A stretch of DNA of 64,000 nt from Chloroflexota bacterium (GTDB taxonomy: Bacteria > Chloroflexota > Dehalococcoidia > JACPEP01): positions 1-64,000 of the forward strand of contig JACPEP010000026.1 in the NCBI GenBank assembly GCA_016183425.1, read 5' to 3'. Positions 33,683 to 42,352 of the stretch are shown piece by piece (the stretch's first letter is position 1; every line of letters starts with the position of its first letter). A program made the translations under genes and the position numbers. The notes beneath the pieces were generated by a model that had not been told where the DNA came from, did not search any database, and was given only the letters and a program-made list of their open reading frames with translations.

Positions 33683-36505
33683 CTACCTATCCCGCTCCAC
33701 CCCTGCCAGGGCCGCCTGGGCGGCGGCCAGGCGGGCGATGGGGACCCGGAAGGGGGAGCAGCTTACGTAGTCCAGACCCACCTGATGGCAAAACTCGATG
33801 CTGGAGGGGTCGCCGCCGTGCTCTCCGCAGACGCCGATTTTCAGGTCAGGACGGGTTTTCCTCCCCAGCTCCACGGCCATCTCGATGAGCTTTCCGACTC
33901 CTTTCCGATCCAGTACCTGGAAGGGATTCTCGGGCAGGATATTTCGCTGCACATACTGGAGGAGGAACTTGCCCTCGGCGTCGTCCCGGCTGATGGCGAA
34001 GGTGGTCTGGGTCAGGTCGTTGGTGCCGAAGCTGAAGAACTGGGCGTACTCAGCGATCTCGTCGGCGGTGAGAGCGGCTCGGGGGACCTCGATCATGGTG
34101 CCGAACTTGTAGGGCACCATGACACCCACCTCTTCCGTAACCTTTTTGACCATCTTTTCCAACTGTTCCCGAACCAGCCTCAGCTCGTTGACATGACCCA
34201 CCAGGGGAATCATTATCTCAGGGCGGACATCTATCCCCTCTTTGCTCAGCTCGCAGGCGGCGGTGAGGATGGCCCGCACCTGCATCTCGTTGATGGCACT
34301 ATTCATGAGGCCCAGACGGCAGCCCCGAAGTCCCAGCATGGGGTTTGCCTCGCGCATGTCGGCCACCGCCTGGAGCAGTTCCTCCTTCTCTGCCAACTGG
34401 GCTGGATGGTCGCCCCTTATGCGTAGCTCCGTGACTTCCACTAGTAGCTCCTCATAGCGGGGAAGGAACTCGTGGAGGGGCGGGTCCAGAAGGCGCACCA
34501 CTACTGGCTTGCCCTCCATGACGCGGAAGATGCCTTTGAAATCCTCCGTCTGGAACTTCAGAAGCTGGGCCAGGGCTCCGTAGTAGTCTTTTACCTTGTG
34601 TGAGGTGTCATACTTTCCTTGCGCCTCAGCCAGTCTCTTTTTTACCTCCCCCTTTTGATGTTCGGAGGCCGCGGCCAGTTCTCGCCGCAGACGCGCCAAT
34701 TCATCCTCTAAGGCGGTAGCCTCCGGCGCTGCCAGGATCATCTGGCGTACGATGGGCAGCCGCTCTTCTTCAAAGAACATGTGCTCCGTCCGGCAGAGAC
34801 CGATGCCCTCGGCACCGAACTCCCGCGCCCGGGCGGCGTCCCTGGGATAGTCGGCGTTAGCCCAGACTCCCAGGCGCCTTATCTCGTCGGCCCAACTTAG
34901 CAAGGTGATCAGCTCCCTTTCCTCGGAGAACTTGGGGTCAATGGTGGGGATGCGCCCCAGAAAAACCTCGCCCGTGGTGCCATCGATGCTTATCTCTTCA
35001 TTTTCGGAGATGACCCGGTTGTCCACACTGAAGCGGCCCTCTTCTACATCTACCCGGAGGGCCTCACAGCCAGCGACACAGGGTTTCCCCAGCCCTCGGG
35101 CCACCACAGCGGCATGGCTGGTGGCCCCACCCCGGGCCGTCAGGATGCCTTTGGCAGCTATCATACCGTGGACATCGTCGGGGTTGGTCTCCGGCCGCAC
35201 CAGGATGACGCTTTCGCCTCGGGATGCCACTTCCTCCGCCCGACCGGGATGGAAGACCACCTTCCCGCTGGCGGCGCCTGGCGAGGCGTTCAGCCCTTTG
35301 GCCAGGAAGCTCCCCTGTCTGCGAAGGCGGTCTTTGGCCTCTTCGTCAAAGCGAGGTAGCAGCAGTTGGTAGATCTGGTTGGCCTCTACCCGCTGGAGCG
35401 CCGCTTCTTTTGTGATGAGCCCCTCCTCCACCATATCCACCGCCATCTTTACCGCTGCCGAAGCAGTGCGCTTGGCAGAGCGGGTCTGCAGCATGTAGAG
35501 CTTGCCCCGCTCAATGGTGAACTCCATATCCTGGGCATCCCGGTAGTGTAATTCCAGACGACGGGCGATGTTCACAAACTGCTGGTAAACCTGGGGCATC
35601 TCCTGAGCCAGGGCCATGATGGGTTGGGGGGTGCGGATGCCCGCCACTACGTCCTCTCCCTGGGCGTTGGTCAGGTATTCGCCGTAGAGGCGCTTCTCCC
35701 CCGTGGCGGGGTCTCGCGTGAAAGCAACTCCGGTGCCACTATCACTCCCCATGTTGCCGAAGACCATAGTCACAATGTTCACAGCAGTGCCCAGGTCGTG
35801 GGGGATCCGGTTGAAGTTGCGATAGTCTATGGCCCGCTTGTTATTCCAACTGGCGAAGACAGCTTTGATGGCCAATCTCAACTGTTCTAGCGGGTCATCG
35901 GGAAAGCCTTTGCCCGTCCGAGCCTTCACCAGCTCTTTGAACCGAGAGACGACGTCTTTGAGATGGGTAGCGGTAAGGTCAGTGTCCAGTTTTGCCCTCG
36001 CCCGCTCCTTGGTCTCCTCCAAAATAGCCTCGAACTCTTTTGAATCGATATTTAGAACGACGCTGCTGAAGCCCTGGATGAAGCGGCGATAGGCATCGTA
36101 AGCAAAGCGTTCGTCGCCGCTGAGACGGGCCAGCCCCTGCCGCGTATCTTCGTTCAGACCCAAGTTGAGCACGGTATCCATCATGCCGGGCATGGAAAAC
36201 TTAGCGCCCGAGCGCACGGAGACAAGAAGCGGGTTCAGAGGATCGCCGAACCCCTTGCCTGCCTCCCGCTCCACCTCCCTGAGAGCGTCTATGGCCTGCT
36301 TCCACATTCCGGGGGGAAAATCCTCTCCCAAATCATAGTACTGGTTGCAGGCCTCGGTGGTGATGGTGAACCCCGGAGGGACGGGCAGCCCCGCTTTAGT
36401 CATATCGGCAAGGCCCGCACCCTTACCCCCCAGCAGGTCCCTCATATTAGTGTCGCCCTGGGTAAAGAGGTAGACCCATCTCCTAGCGGATTCTATGGTT
36501 GCCAT
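33683..36505 (-). CDS. ppdK: Pyruvate, phosphate dikinase
   Basis: A 940-residue enzyme that interconverts pyruvate, ATP and phosphate with PEP, AMP and pyrophosphate. Three domains are in order: N-terminal ATP-grasp (LLGGKGAGLADMTKAGLPVPPG onward), the phosphohistidine domain with GGATSHAAVVARGLGKPCVAG (swivelling His near residue 470), and the PEP/pyruvate barrel with GCRLGLMNSAI, FSFGTNDLTQTT and the catalytic cysteine in YVSCSPFRVPIARLAAAQA. It is full length. It supports gluconeogenesis or anaerobic glycolysis. About 400 bp of repeat-rich DNA lies upstream. Confidence 0.95.
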   Translation of the reverse strand: MATIESARRWVYLFTQGDTNMRDLLGGKGAGLADMTKAGLPVPPGFTITTEACNQYYDLGEDFPPGMWKQAIDALREVEREAGKGFGDPLNPLLVSVRSGAKFSMPGMMDTVLNLGLNEDTRQGLARLSGDERFAYDAYRRFIQGFSSVVLNIDSKEFEAILEETKERARAKLDTDLTATHLKDVVSRFKELVKARTGKGFPDDPLEQLRLAIKAVFASWNNKRAIDYRNFNRIPHDLGTAVNIVTMVFGNMGSDSGTGVAFTRDPATGEKRLYGEYLTNAQGEDVVAGIRTPQPIMALAQEMPQVYQQFVNIARRLELHYRDAQDMEFTIERGKLYMLQTRSAKRTASAAVKMAVDMVEEGLITKEAALQRVEANQIYQLLLPRFDEEAKDRLRRQGSFLAKGLNASPGAASGKVVFHPGRAEEVASRGESVILVRPETNPDDVHGMIAAKGILTARGGATSHAAVVARGLGKPCVAGCEALRVDVEEGRFSVDNRVISENEEISIDGTTGEVFLGRIPTIDPKFSEERELITLLSWADEIRRLGVWANADYPRDAARAREFGAEGIGLCRTEHMFFEEERLPIVRQMILAAPEATALEDELARLRRELAAASEHQKGEVKKRLAEAQGKYDTSHKVKDYYGALAQLLKFQTEDFKGIFRVMEGKPVVVRLLDPPLHEFLPRYEELLVEVTELRIRGDHPAQLAEKEELLQAVADMREANPMLGLRGCRLGLMNSAINEMQVRAILTAACELSKEGIDVRPEIMIPLVGHVNELRLVREQLEKMVKKVTEEVGVMVPYKFGTMIEVPRAALTADEIAEYAQFFSFGTNDLTQTTFAISRDDAEGKFLLQYVQRNILPENPFQVLDRKGVGKLIEMAVELGRKTRPDLKIGVCGEHGGDPSSIEFCHQVGLDYVSCSPFRVPIARLAAAQAALAGVERDR

Positions 36506-36561
36506 AACATCCTCTCTAAGCTATTTTTAGGCTTTTTGGCACAACAGTTTGTTCTTCCTTA

Positions 36562-36714
36562 CTCTAGATCGAGGTTGTTGAACAACGCTCTCTTCATTTT
36601 GGGTAGTTGGAAACGTCTCCCTATCCCTGCCCTGAAGGACAGGGCTATAAGCTCTTCCTTGGGCTCGCCCTTCAGGGCGGCGACATTAACCAACATCCTC
36701 TAGATCGAGGTTGT
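36562..36714. repeat. Segment bounded by 17-bp direct repeats
   Basis: CTCTAGATCGAGGTTGT occurs at 36562-36578 and 36698-36714. Between them are small palindromes (CCCTG...CAGGG and GCCCT-TC-AGGGC) and no gene. It could be a decayed end of an IS200/IS605-type element or a small transposed fragment; no transposase is present. The flanking DNA (36506-36561 and 36715-36857) shows nothing else I recognise. Confidence 0.4.
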
Positions 36715-36857
36715 GAGGCTCTTCGGCTTCTCCAAGTAAGCCAAAGGGTAAGGGATGACGTGTCCGCTTCTTGTTGATTATAGCAAAGTTGGCCCAAAAA
36801 ACAATACATGTCGCTCTGGGATGCTTGTTCTGAAGCTGAGTCACCCCCGGGCAAGTC

Positions 36858-36889
36858 AAGGGGGTGGCTCGTCAGTGGGCCACCCCCTT
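36858..36889 (-). terminator. Hairpin after the peptide-binding protein gene
   Basis: AAGGGGGTGGC pairs perfectly with GCCACCCCCTT over a 10-nt loop. It lies 26 bp beyond the stop of the gene ending at 36915, a natural end for the minus-strand operon. Confidence 0.65.
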
Positions 36890-36914
36890 TAGGTTTTAAG
36901 GGGCCAGGGAACTT

Positions 36915-38531
36915 CTAGGCCAGCCACACAGTCTTGAAACGGGGCTTCCAGTCGGGGTACACCACGTAGTTCCTCACCTTCTTGCTCGTGGCTTGAAGGT
37001 TCATTTCATAGAGAAGAGGTATTTGGGCGTGCACCTCGTCCACGACTTTCTTGAGCATTTGGGAGTAGAGAGGTCGTGCCTGCTCCCGGGCGTAGGTGGT
37101 GTCCGCCTTCTCAATGAGGGCATCCAACTCTGAATCCTTGGCCCTCCCCAGGTTGAGGCGGGCGCTGCTGTGGAAGAACTGCATCATGAGGTAGTTGGGG
37201 TCCGAGGAGCCGCCGCCGGTGGTGCTGAGCCAAGCATCGGCATCTCCCTTCAGCACCCGGTCGATAACGGTGGTCTGCTCCAGCAACTGGATGTTCATGG
37301 TAATGCCCACCTTTGCCAGTTGGTTCTTGACTGCCTCGGCCACGGAAACGGCTCCGGAATGGGCCGTGGACACCAGGACATCGAACTTGAATCCTTCTGG
37401 CTTGCCTCCCTCCGTTAGCTTGGCCTTGGCCTGAGCCTGGTCATAGGGGTAGCCCTTGACGCTGGCATCGAAGGCCCAGATGGCGGGGGTGAGGGGGGCG
37501 TTGGCTGGGGGCAGAATGCCATTGAAGATCTTGGACAGGGCCTCCCGGTCTATAGCGTAGGCGATAGCCTGGCGCAGGGGCTTCTTGTCCAGGTCGGCTC
37601 GCTTGTGGTTTAGGTATAGGGGCATCCAGGAGATACCCGGCAGCACCATGACGTTCAGGTTTGAGTCACCCTTAAGGGGCCCCAGGTCTTGGGTCCGAAC
37701 TTCAGCCAGGAAGTCGACCTCTCCGGTGCGCAGGGTTGTGACCTGGACGGTAGGATCTGGGATGACCCGGTAGTAGATCTCGTCCAGATAGGGAAGGTCC
37801 TTCTCCCAGTAGCCGGGGAACTTCTTGAGTGTTATGTGGTCGTCCATCACCCAGTCCACAAACTGGAAGGGGCCGGAGCCCACCCCTTTAGTCTTGAGGT
37901 TCACCCCATCTTTCACCGCCTTGGGGGAAAAGATGGCGCTGGTGCGGTGAACGAAAACGTTGTAGAAGATGGAGGCGCTGGGTTTTTTGAGGGTGTACTT
38001 GACGGTGTAGTCATCCACCACATCGAAGGAGTTGAGTAACTCCAGTTGTCGCACTCCCCGGGACTTAGTGGCAGGGTCTCGGTGACGGTCGTAGTTGGCC
38101 TTCATGGCGGCGGCGTCGAAGGCGGCGCCATCATGGAATTTGACGTCCTTTCTCAGTTTGAATATGTATGTGGCAGGGTCGGGCGCCTCCCAGGACTGGG
38201 CCAGCTCCGGCACCGGTTCATCTTTAGGGTTCAAGCCCGCTAAGTTTTGATACATTTGGAGGAATTGGTAGTAATCGTAGCCGCCCTCAGTGGTGGCGGG
38301 GTCGAAACCGGAGGGGTTGGAGGGAATGGCGAAGCGGAGTCGGCCGCCCGAGACGGGCTTGGCCGGTGTCGGTGTTTTGGCCGCCGTGGGGGTAGCCGCC
38401 GGCTTTGTCTCTACCGGAGTACATGCCAGAAGGGAGGCACCCGCTAATCCCAACCCCGCCCCGGCTGCCGTCCGCAGTATCTGGCGTCGAGATAGGCGTC
38501 TTCCCAGAACCCGGCTCCAGTAGTCATTCAT
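36915..38531 (-). CDS. Family 5 extracellular peptide/nickel-binding lipoprotein
   Basis: A 538-residue ABC-type substrate-binding protein (DppA/OppA/NikA family, SBP_bac_5). The start chosen is the ATG at 38531 (AAAGGAG upstream); the longer ORF merely overlaps the preceding gene. The N terminus has a Tat-like SRRQILRTAAGAGL and a lipobox LLAC, followed by a proline/threonine linker, so it is exported and lipid-anchored. Family motifs are FKLRKDVKFHDGAAFDA and LRQAIAYAIDREAL. No permease or ATPase genes adjoin. It is downstream of the nitrogenase-like operon, and binding of a peptide product or a metal chelate is possible but unproven. Confidence 0.85.
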   Translation of the reverse strand: MNDYWSRVLGRRLSRRQILRTAAGAGLGLAGASLLACTPVETKPAATPTAAKTPTPAKPVSGGRLRFAIPSNPSGFDPATTEGGYDYYQFLQMYQNLAGLNPKDEPVPELAQSWEAPDPATYIFKLRKDVKFHDGAAFDAAAMKANYDRHRDPATKSRGVRQLELLNSFDVVDDYTVKYTLKKPSASIFYNVFVHRTSAIFSPKAVKDGVNLKTKGVGSGPFQFVDWVMDDHITLKKFPGYWEKDLPYLDEIYYRVIPDPTVQVTTLRTGEVDFLAEVRTQDLGPLKGDSNLNVMVLPGISWMPLYLNHKRADLDKKPLRQAIAYAIDREALSKIFNGILPPANAPLTPAIWAFDASVKGYPYDQAQAKAKLTEGGKPEGFKFDVLVSTAHSGAVSVAEAVKNQLAKVGITMNIQLLEQTTVIDRVLKGDADAWLSTTGGGSSDPNYLMMQFFHSSARLNLGRAKDSELDALIEKADTTYAREQARPLYSQMLKKVVDEVHAQIPLLYEMNLQATSKKVRNYVVYPDWKPRFKTVWLA

Positions 38532-38599
38532 AGTGTCTATAACTCCTTTCTGAATGGCCCTAAAGACTCTTTGGTATTTGCCCAGAAAAAGAGGACCTC

Positions 38600-39013
38600 T
38601 TAATCCCCTTCTGCCTTCACCCGAAAGAGAACGGTGCCGAAGCCGCCGCACTCCATCCCTACGTCCAGACAGCGAAAATGGTCGTACCACATCTCCCCAG
38701 GCTCCTGGCCGGCCATGAGGCGGTCTATAAGCATGAAGGTGAACGGTACCAGGGGCGCTAGGGCCCAGAGGCAGAGCTTGGCCGTGCACTGGGAGGCCAG
38801 CACCGTGCCTCCGGCGGAGAGGACGAGTCGCTGACCGGGGGATAGCTTGGCGGCGCAGTGGTGGGCCTCCTCCACCTCAGCCACCAGCCGCCAACCAGAG
38901 AGCTTAGCGAAGGCCGCCGCCGATTGCCACTGGCGTGGCCTGAGGGCAGCCATCTGGTCGTCGCTATAGCCGAAAATGGTCTTCACCCGCGCCCGCAGCT
39001 CTTGGTCGGCCAT
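38600..39013 (-). CDS. TIGR04076-like cysteine-containing small protein
   Basis: A 137-residue cytoplasmic protein from the ATG at 39013 (AAAGGAG six nt upstream). The C-terminal 90 residues follow the TIGR04076 layout: HHCAAKLSPGQRLVLSAGG, then a Cys-containing QCTAKLCLWALAPLVPF helix, then CLDVG and GFGTVLFRVK at the end. That family is uncharacterised. The N-terminal 40 residues form a helical extension. It lies between the hairpin closing the nitrogenase-like genes and the peptide-binding lipoprotein. Confidence 0.6.
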   Translation of the reverse strand: MADQELRARVKTIFGYSDDQMAALRPRQWQSAAAFAKLSGWRLVAEVEEAHHCAAKLSPGQRLVLSAGGTVLASQCTAKLCLWALAPLVPFTFMLIDRLMAGQEPGEMWYDHFRCLDVGMECGGFGTVLFRVKAEGD

Positions 39014-39150
39014 GAATATCTCCTTTCGCCCCAAAATTAAACGTACCTATGATAACACAATGGAAAAGGGCATTCAAGGCATTTTTATGAAAAAAAACAG
39101 ATAATCTTTAGAGAGGAATTTCCTAAGATGGCTAACTTGAGGGAGAAGCG

Positions 39151-39190
39151 GTTAGGGGCAGAAGATACCCGCTCACCTTCTGCCCCTAAC
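39151..39190 (-). terminator. 14-bp perfect hairpin after the second NifH-like gene
   Basis: GTTAGGGGCAGAAG pairs exactly with CTTCTGCCCCTAAC over a 12-nt loop, about 60 bp after the stop at 39251. There is no T-run on the minus strand, so it may be a processing or stabilising stem as much as a terminator. It separates the core operon from the TIGR04076-like gene. Confidence 0.6.
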
Positions 39191-39250
39191 GGTCTTTGTT
39201 ACCTTTTCATGTTGAGGACACTGGCCTAGGAGGCCAGGGGCGCTCTTTTC

Positions 39251-40111
39251 TCAGGATGCAGCTTGTGACCCATTCTTAGGAGAAGCGAAGCCGCCTCCGT
39301 ATTTGGCGACGATGGGCTTGATCTCCTTTAGAGTAACGATGTTGGGAATAAAGGTCTCGGTGTTGTTTCTGATTTTATTGGCCAGAGCGCGGTACTCGTC
39401 TGCCTGAGGGGAGGCGGGGAAGGCTTGGATGACCGTCTGGCCTTTGAGCTCTGAGTCTTGCACGGTACGGGAGCGGGGGATGTGATGAATAACGGGCACC
39501 CCCATAAGCTCGGCCACCTCTTCCACGATCTCCCGTTCGTGGGGGACTCCCCTCTGGTTGTCGATGAGGCCGGCCACCCCTGTCTCGATGCCCTGTTCGG
39601 CCAGGGTGCGCACCGCCCGGGCGATATTGGTGATCTGGTGCAGGGTCAGGATCTCGCCACAGGTGACGATATATACCTCTTTGGCGTAGCCCGCCCGCAT
39701 GGGCTGGGCGAACCCTCCGCACACCACATCTCCCAGAACGTCAAAGGTGGCCCACTCGATGCCGTGGCGGTCAAAGATGTTATATTTTTCTAACATCTGG
39801 AGGGCCACCAGGACCCCCCGACCGCCGCACCCTACACCGGGCTTGGGCCCTCCCGATTCCACGCCCAAGATACCGTTGTAGCCCTGGTGGACGCAGCTAA
39901 GGATGACCTCTTCTGATACCCCTCTGTCCCGAGTCTCGTCCAGGATAGTGGGCTTCAACAGTCCCCCGCACAGGGTGGCGATGGAGTCCCGCTTGGGGTC
40001 ACAGCCCACCTGCATCACCTTGATTCCCATGTTGGACAGAGCGGCGCTGACGTTGGAGGAAACGGTGGATTTCCCGATGCCGCCCTTACCGTAGAGTGCG
40101 ATCTTTCTCAC
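39251..40111 (-). CDS. NifH-like (NifH/BchL superfamily) iron-sulfur ATPase 1
   Basis: A 286-residue homodimeric-type reductase that would pass electrons from its bridging [4Fe-4S] cluster to a NifDK-like partner upon MgATP hydrolysis. The P loop GKGGIGKST is at residues 8-16, switch I has GCDPKRDS, and the two cluster cysteines are C95 (GVGCGGRGV) and C131 (LGDVVCGGFAQPM). It is as near to BchL/NifH as to any nitrogenase-like group. It follows a second NifH-like gene by 44 bp. Partners are the NifD/K-like genes upstream in the same operon. Confidence 0.9.
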   Translation of the reverse strand: MRKIALYGKGGIGKSTVSSNVSAALSNMGIKVMQVGCDPKRDSIATLCGGLLKPTILDETRDRGVSEEVILSCVHQGYNGILGVESGGPKPGVGCGGRGVLVALQMLEKYNIFDRHGIEWATFDVLGDVVCGGFAQPMRAGYAKEVYIVTCGEILTLHQITNIARAVRTLAEQGIETGVAGLIDNQRGVPHEREIVEEVAELMGVPVIHHIPRSRTVQDSELKGQTVIQAFPASPQADEYRALANKIRNNTETFIPNIVTLKEIKPIVAKYGGGFASPKNGSQAAS

Positions 40112-40155
40112 GCTTTCCCCTCCTGACTACAATCTTTTTTCTTAAATGACACCCT

Positions 40156-40998
40156 TTAGTCCAGGGCCTGATACTTCACCAGGAGGGCGAGGATGTCCTC
40201 AATGGCCACTGGCTTGGGGGCGACTGGCTCGTTGCCGCTCCTTATGTTTTGGGCTAGTTCGCGATAGCGTGCCGCTTGCTGAGAGTTGGGCCTCTTCTCC
40301 ATTACCGTTCCCCCTTCCGACTCCGCCTCCTGCACGGTGCTGTCCCGGGGGATGTTGGCCACTATGGGCACCTGAATCATGCGGCCGAACTCCTCCACCA
40401 GCTCTTCCTCTTTGGACACCCCTCTCATGTTGTTGATGATGCCCCCAACTAACACGGTGGCCTTCTTCCCCTTGTTTATCTCCTCGATGGCCCGACAGAT
40501 GTTGTTTGAGGAATAGAGGGACATAAGCTCGCCGCTGCTCACCAGGTAAACCTCCCGGGCGTAGCCCGCCCGCATGGGCTGGGCAAAGCCGCCGCAGACG
40601 ATGTCGCCCACCACGTCATATATGACGACGGTGGCTCCCAACTCCTGGACGAAGCGGTACTTGGCCAGGTACTCCAGGGCCAGGCTCACCCCGCGGCCGG
40701 CGCACCCCTGTACCGGCGGCGGGCCGCCCGATTCGGCGGTAAAGACGCCCTTGTATCCCGGGATGATGCACTCCTTGACCGCCTCCTTGGTGGCCCCTTT
40801 ATCCAGGGTGTTTTCCAAGATGTTATAATCCGGCAACTCTCCACCCCTAAGGAAGGAGGTGGAGTCGATCTTGGGGGAACAGCCGACTTGGAATACCGTC
40901 TCCCCCATCTCCGCCAGGGCCACAGCCACGTTGCTGGCGATGGTGGACTTACCGATGCCTCCCTTGCCATAGAGCGCGAACTGCTTGACTTCAGCCAT
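40156..40998 (-). CDS. NifH-like iron-sulfur ATPase 2 with altered switch I
   Basis: A 280-residue paralogue of the next gene. It keeps the P loop GKGGIGKST (11-19) and both cluster cysteines, C99 (QGCAGRGV) and C135 (VGDIVCGGFAQPM). Switch I differs: where NifH-type proteins have GCDPK, this one has GC40-S41-PKIDST, replacing the aspartate implicated in coupling ATP state to the cluster. Two divergent reductases beside one DK-like pair suggest either a heterodimer or two separate roles. It lies 29 bp after the NifK-like gene. Confidence 0.9.
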   Translation of the reverse strand: MAEVKQFALYGKGGIGKSTIASNVAVALAEMGETVFQVGCSPKIDSTSFLRGGELPDYNILENTLDKGATKEAVKECIIPGYKGVFTAESGGPPPVQGCAGRGVSLALEYLAKYRFVQELGATVVIYDVVGDIVCGGFAQPMRAGYAREVYLVSSGELMSLYSSNNICRAIEEINKGKKATVLVGGIINNMRGVSKEEELVEEFGRMIQVPIVANIPRDSTVQEAESEGGTVMEKRPNSQQAARYRELAQNIRSGNEPVAPKPVAIEDILALLVKYQALD

Positions 40999-41027
40999 GT
41001 ATACCCCCCTTTAAGACCCTGACCCTA

Positions 41028-42350
41028 CTAGGTCCTGGTCTTGCTCCGGATCCTCTTTTCGAACTGCTCTACCATCAGCTTCCCCTTCTTCTCCAACCCC
41101 ACCTGGATATCCTTGGCCAGAACGGGAATGCCTTTGAATCCCAAATAGGAGCCGCTGCCCGGGGGGCGGATGGGGGCCATGGGGTAAGCCACCGGCACCA
41201 AGGTGGCATTGTACCTCTCAGCGTAGTAGGCCAGCACCCAACTGGTTCCCCCCAGCACCAGATCGACAGAGCTTTTCAGAAGCTCGTTCTGGACGTCGGT
41301 GAGGTTGATGTCCGGATAGACCGTGGGGTCGATGCCTTTCTCCTGGACGATCTTCTCCAGGAGTTCCAAGGATTTCTCGCTGGCGCCGCTGCTAATGCCC
41401 ACGGCGACGGGCTCCATGCCCAGCTCACAAGCGAAATTGGTCATGCCCACAGCCAGCTCGGCGCCCCCTTCTATCAGGACCCGTTTCCCTTTGAAGTCGC
41501 CGTTGAGAGCCTCCAGGGCAGCTTTAGCCTCGGCCCACTCCTTGGCGATGACCTCCTCCGCCTTGGCCTCAGCACCCACCGCCCTGGCCACCGCTCGCAG
41601 CCAGGCAGCAGTGGCCTCGAAACCATAGGGAGTCATCTCGTCGGCACCTGCATAGGGGACGCCGAAACGGTCCTCCATAAGCTGGCAGCAGACCAGGGCC
41701 GATGGCTCCGCCAGGATGACGTTCAGGGCCGCCTGGGGGGCTTTCTGAAGGCCCTCTAGGGTGCTTCCCGCCGTCAGACCGGTGCCCACCTTCAGCCCCA
41801 ACTCGCCGAGAAGCCGCTTGGCCTCCTCAAAGTGGGCATCGTCCCGGAACCAACCCACCACGTTGACCTGGTTCTCCGCCTTCTGCTCGGGCTCTTCCAT
41901 GATGTCGTTGACCAGCTTTTCGAAGGTCATGTTGTAGCCATCGATGACCTTGCCTTCGTAGCCACAGGTGGGGACGGCGATGAGCTTGGCTTCCACCTCG
42001 GGTCGCATGAACTCCACCACGTCCTCGATGTCCTCACCGATGGTCTGACTGGCGCAGGAGTTCAGTACGGCGATAAGGCTGGGGTGGTACATATGGTCTG
42101 CCTGAGCGATGTACTTCTTCAGCTTCTCCTGGGCACCGAAGATGACATCGTTGTCCACCAGAAGGGAGTTCCGCATTTGGAGCCCCTTGCCCACACTCAT
42201 GGCCGATACGGCGATGGGCAGCGTTTGGCACCCTGGTGGGGAGTGGAGGAGGATCAAGGCCAGCTTGATGGCGTCAATGGCATATTGGGCGCCGTGTACC
42301 ATACACGGCCCCTGGGGTTCGGCCATGGCGGTGCTCTTTACAGTCCTCAT
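41028..42350 (-). CDS. NifK-like (nitrogenase-type component) protein
   Basis: A 440-residue member of the nitrogenase component 1 family (oxidored_nitro). Three cysteines fall in the NifK P-cluster positions: C16 (GPCMVHGAQYA), C41 (SPPGCQT) and C99 (NSCASQTIGEDI). It is short at the N terminus, as in BchB or CfbD-like proteins. It has no extra C-terminal domain. Its ATG lies 2 bp after the stop of the NifD-like gene, so they are probably made in equal amounts and form a heterotetramer. The substrate is not known. Confidence 0.88.
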   Translation of the reverse strand: MRTVKSTAMAEPQGPCMVHGAQYAIDAIKLALILLHSPPGCQTLPIAVSAMSVGKGLQMRNSLLVDNDVIFGAQEKLKKYIAQADHMYHPSLIAVLNSCASQTIGEDIEDVVEFMRPEVEAKLIAVPTCGYEGKVIDGYNMTFEKLVNDIMEEPEQKAENQVNVVGWFRDDAHFEEAKRLLGELGLKVGTGLTAGSTLEGLQKAPQAALNVILAEPSALVCCQLMEDRFGVPYAGADEMTPYGFEATAAWLRAVARAVGAEAKAEEVIAKEWAEAKAALEALNGDFKGKRVLIEGGAELAVGMTNFACELGMEPVAVGISSGASEKSLELLEKIVQEKGIDPTVYPDINLTDVQNELLKSSVDLVLGGTSWVLAYYAERYNATLVPVAYPMAPIRPPGSGSYLGFKGIPVLAKDIQVGLEKKGKLMVEQFEKRIRSKTRT

Positions 42351-42352
42351 TT

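Noticed and set aside
38532-38789. N-terminal extension of the peptide-binding protein
   Set aside because: It lies within the preceding gene in another frame; the signal peptide starts at the ATG at 38531.
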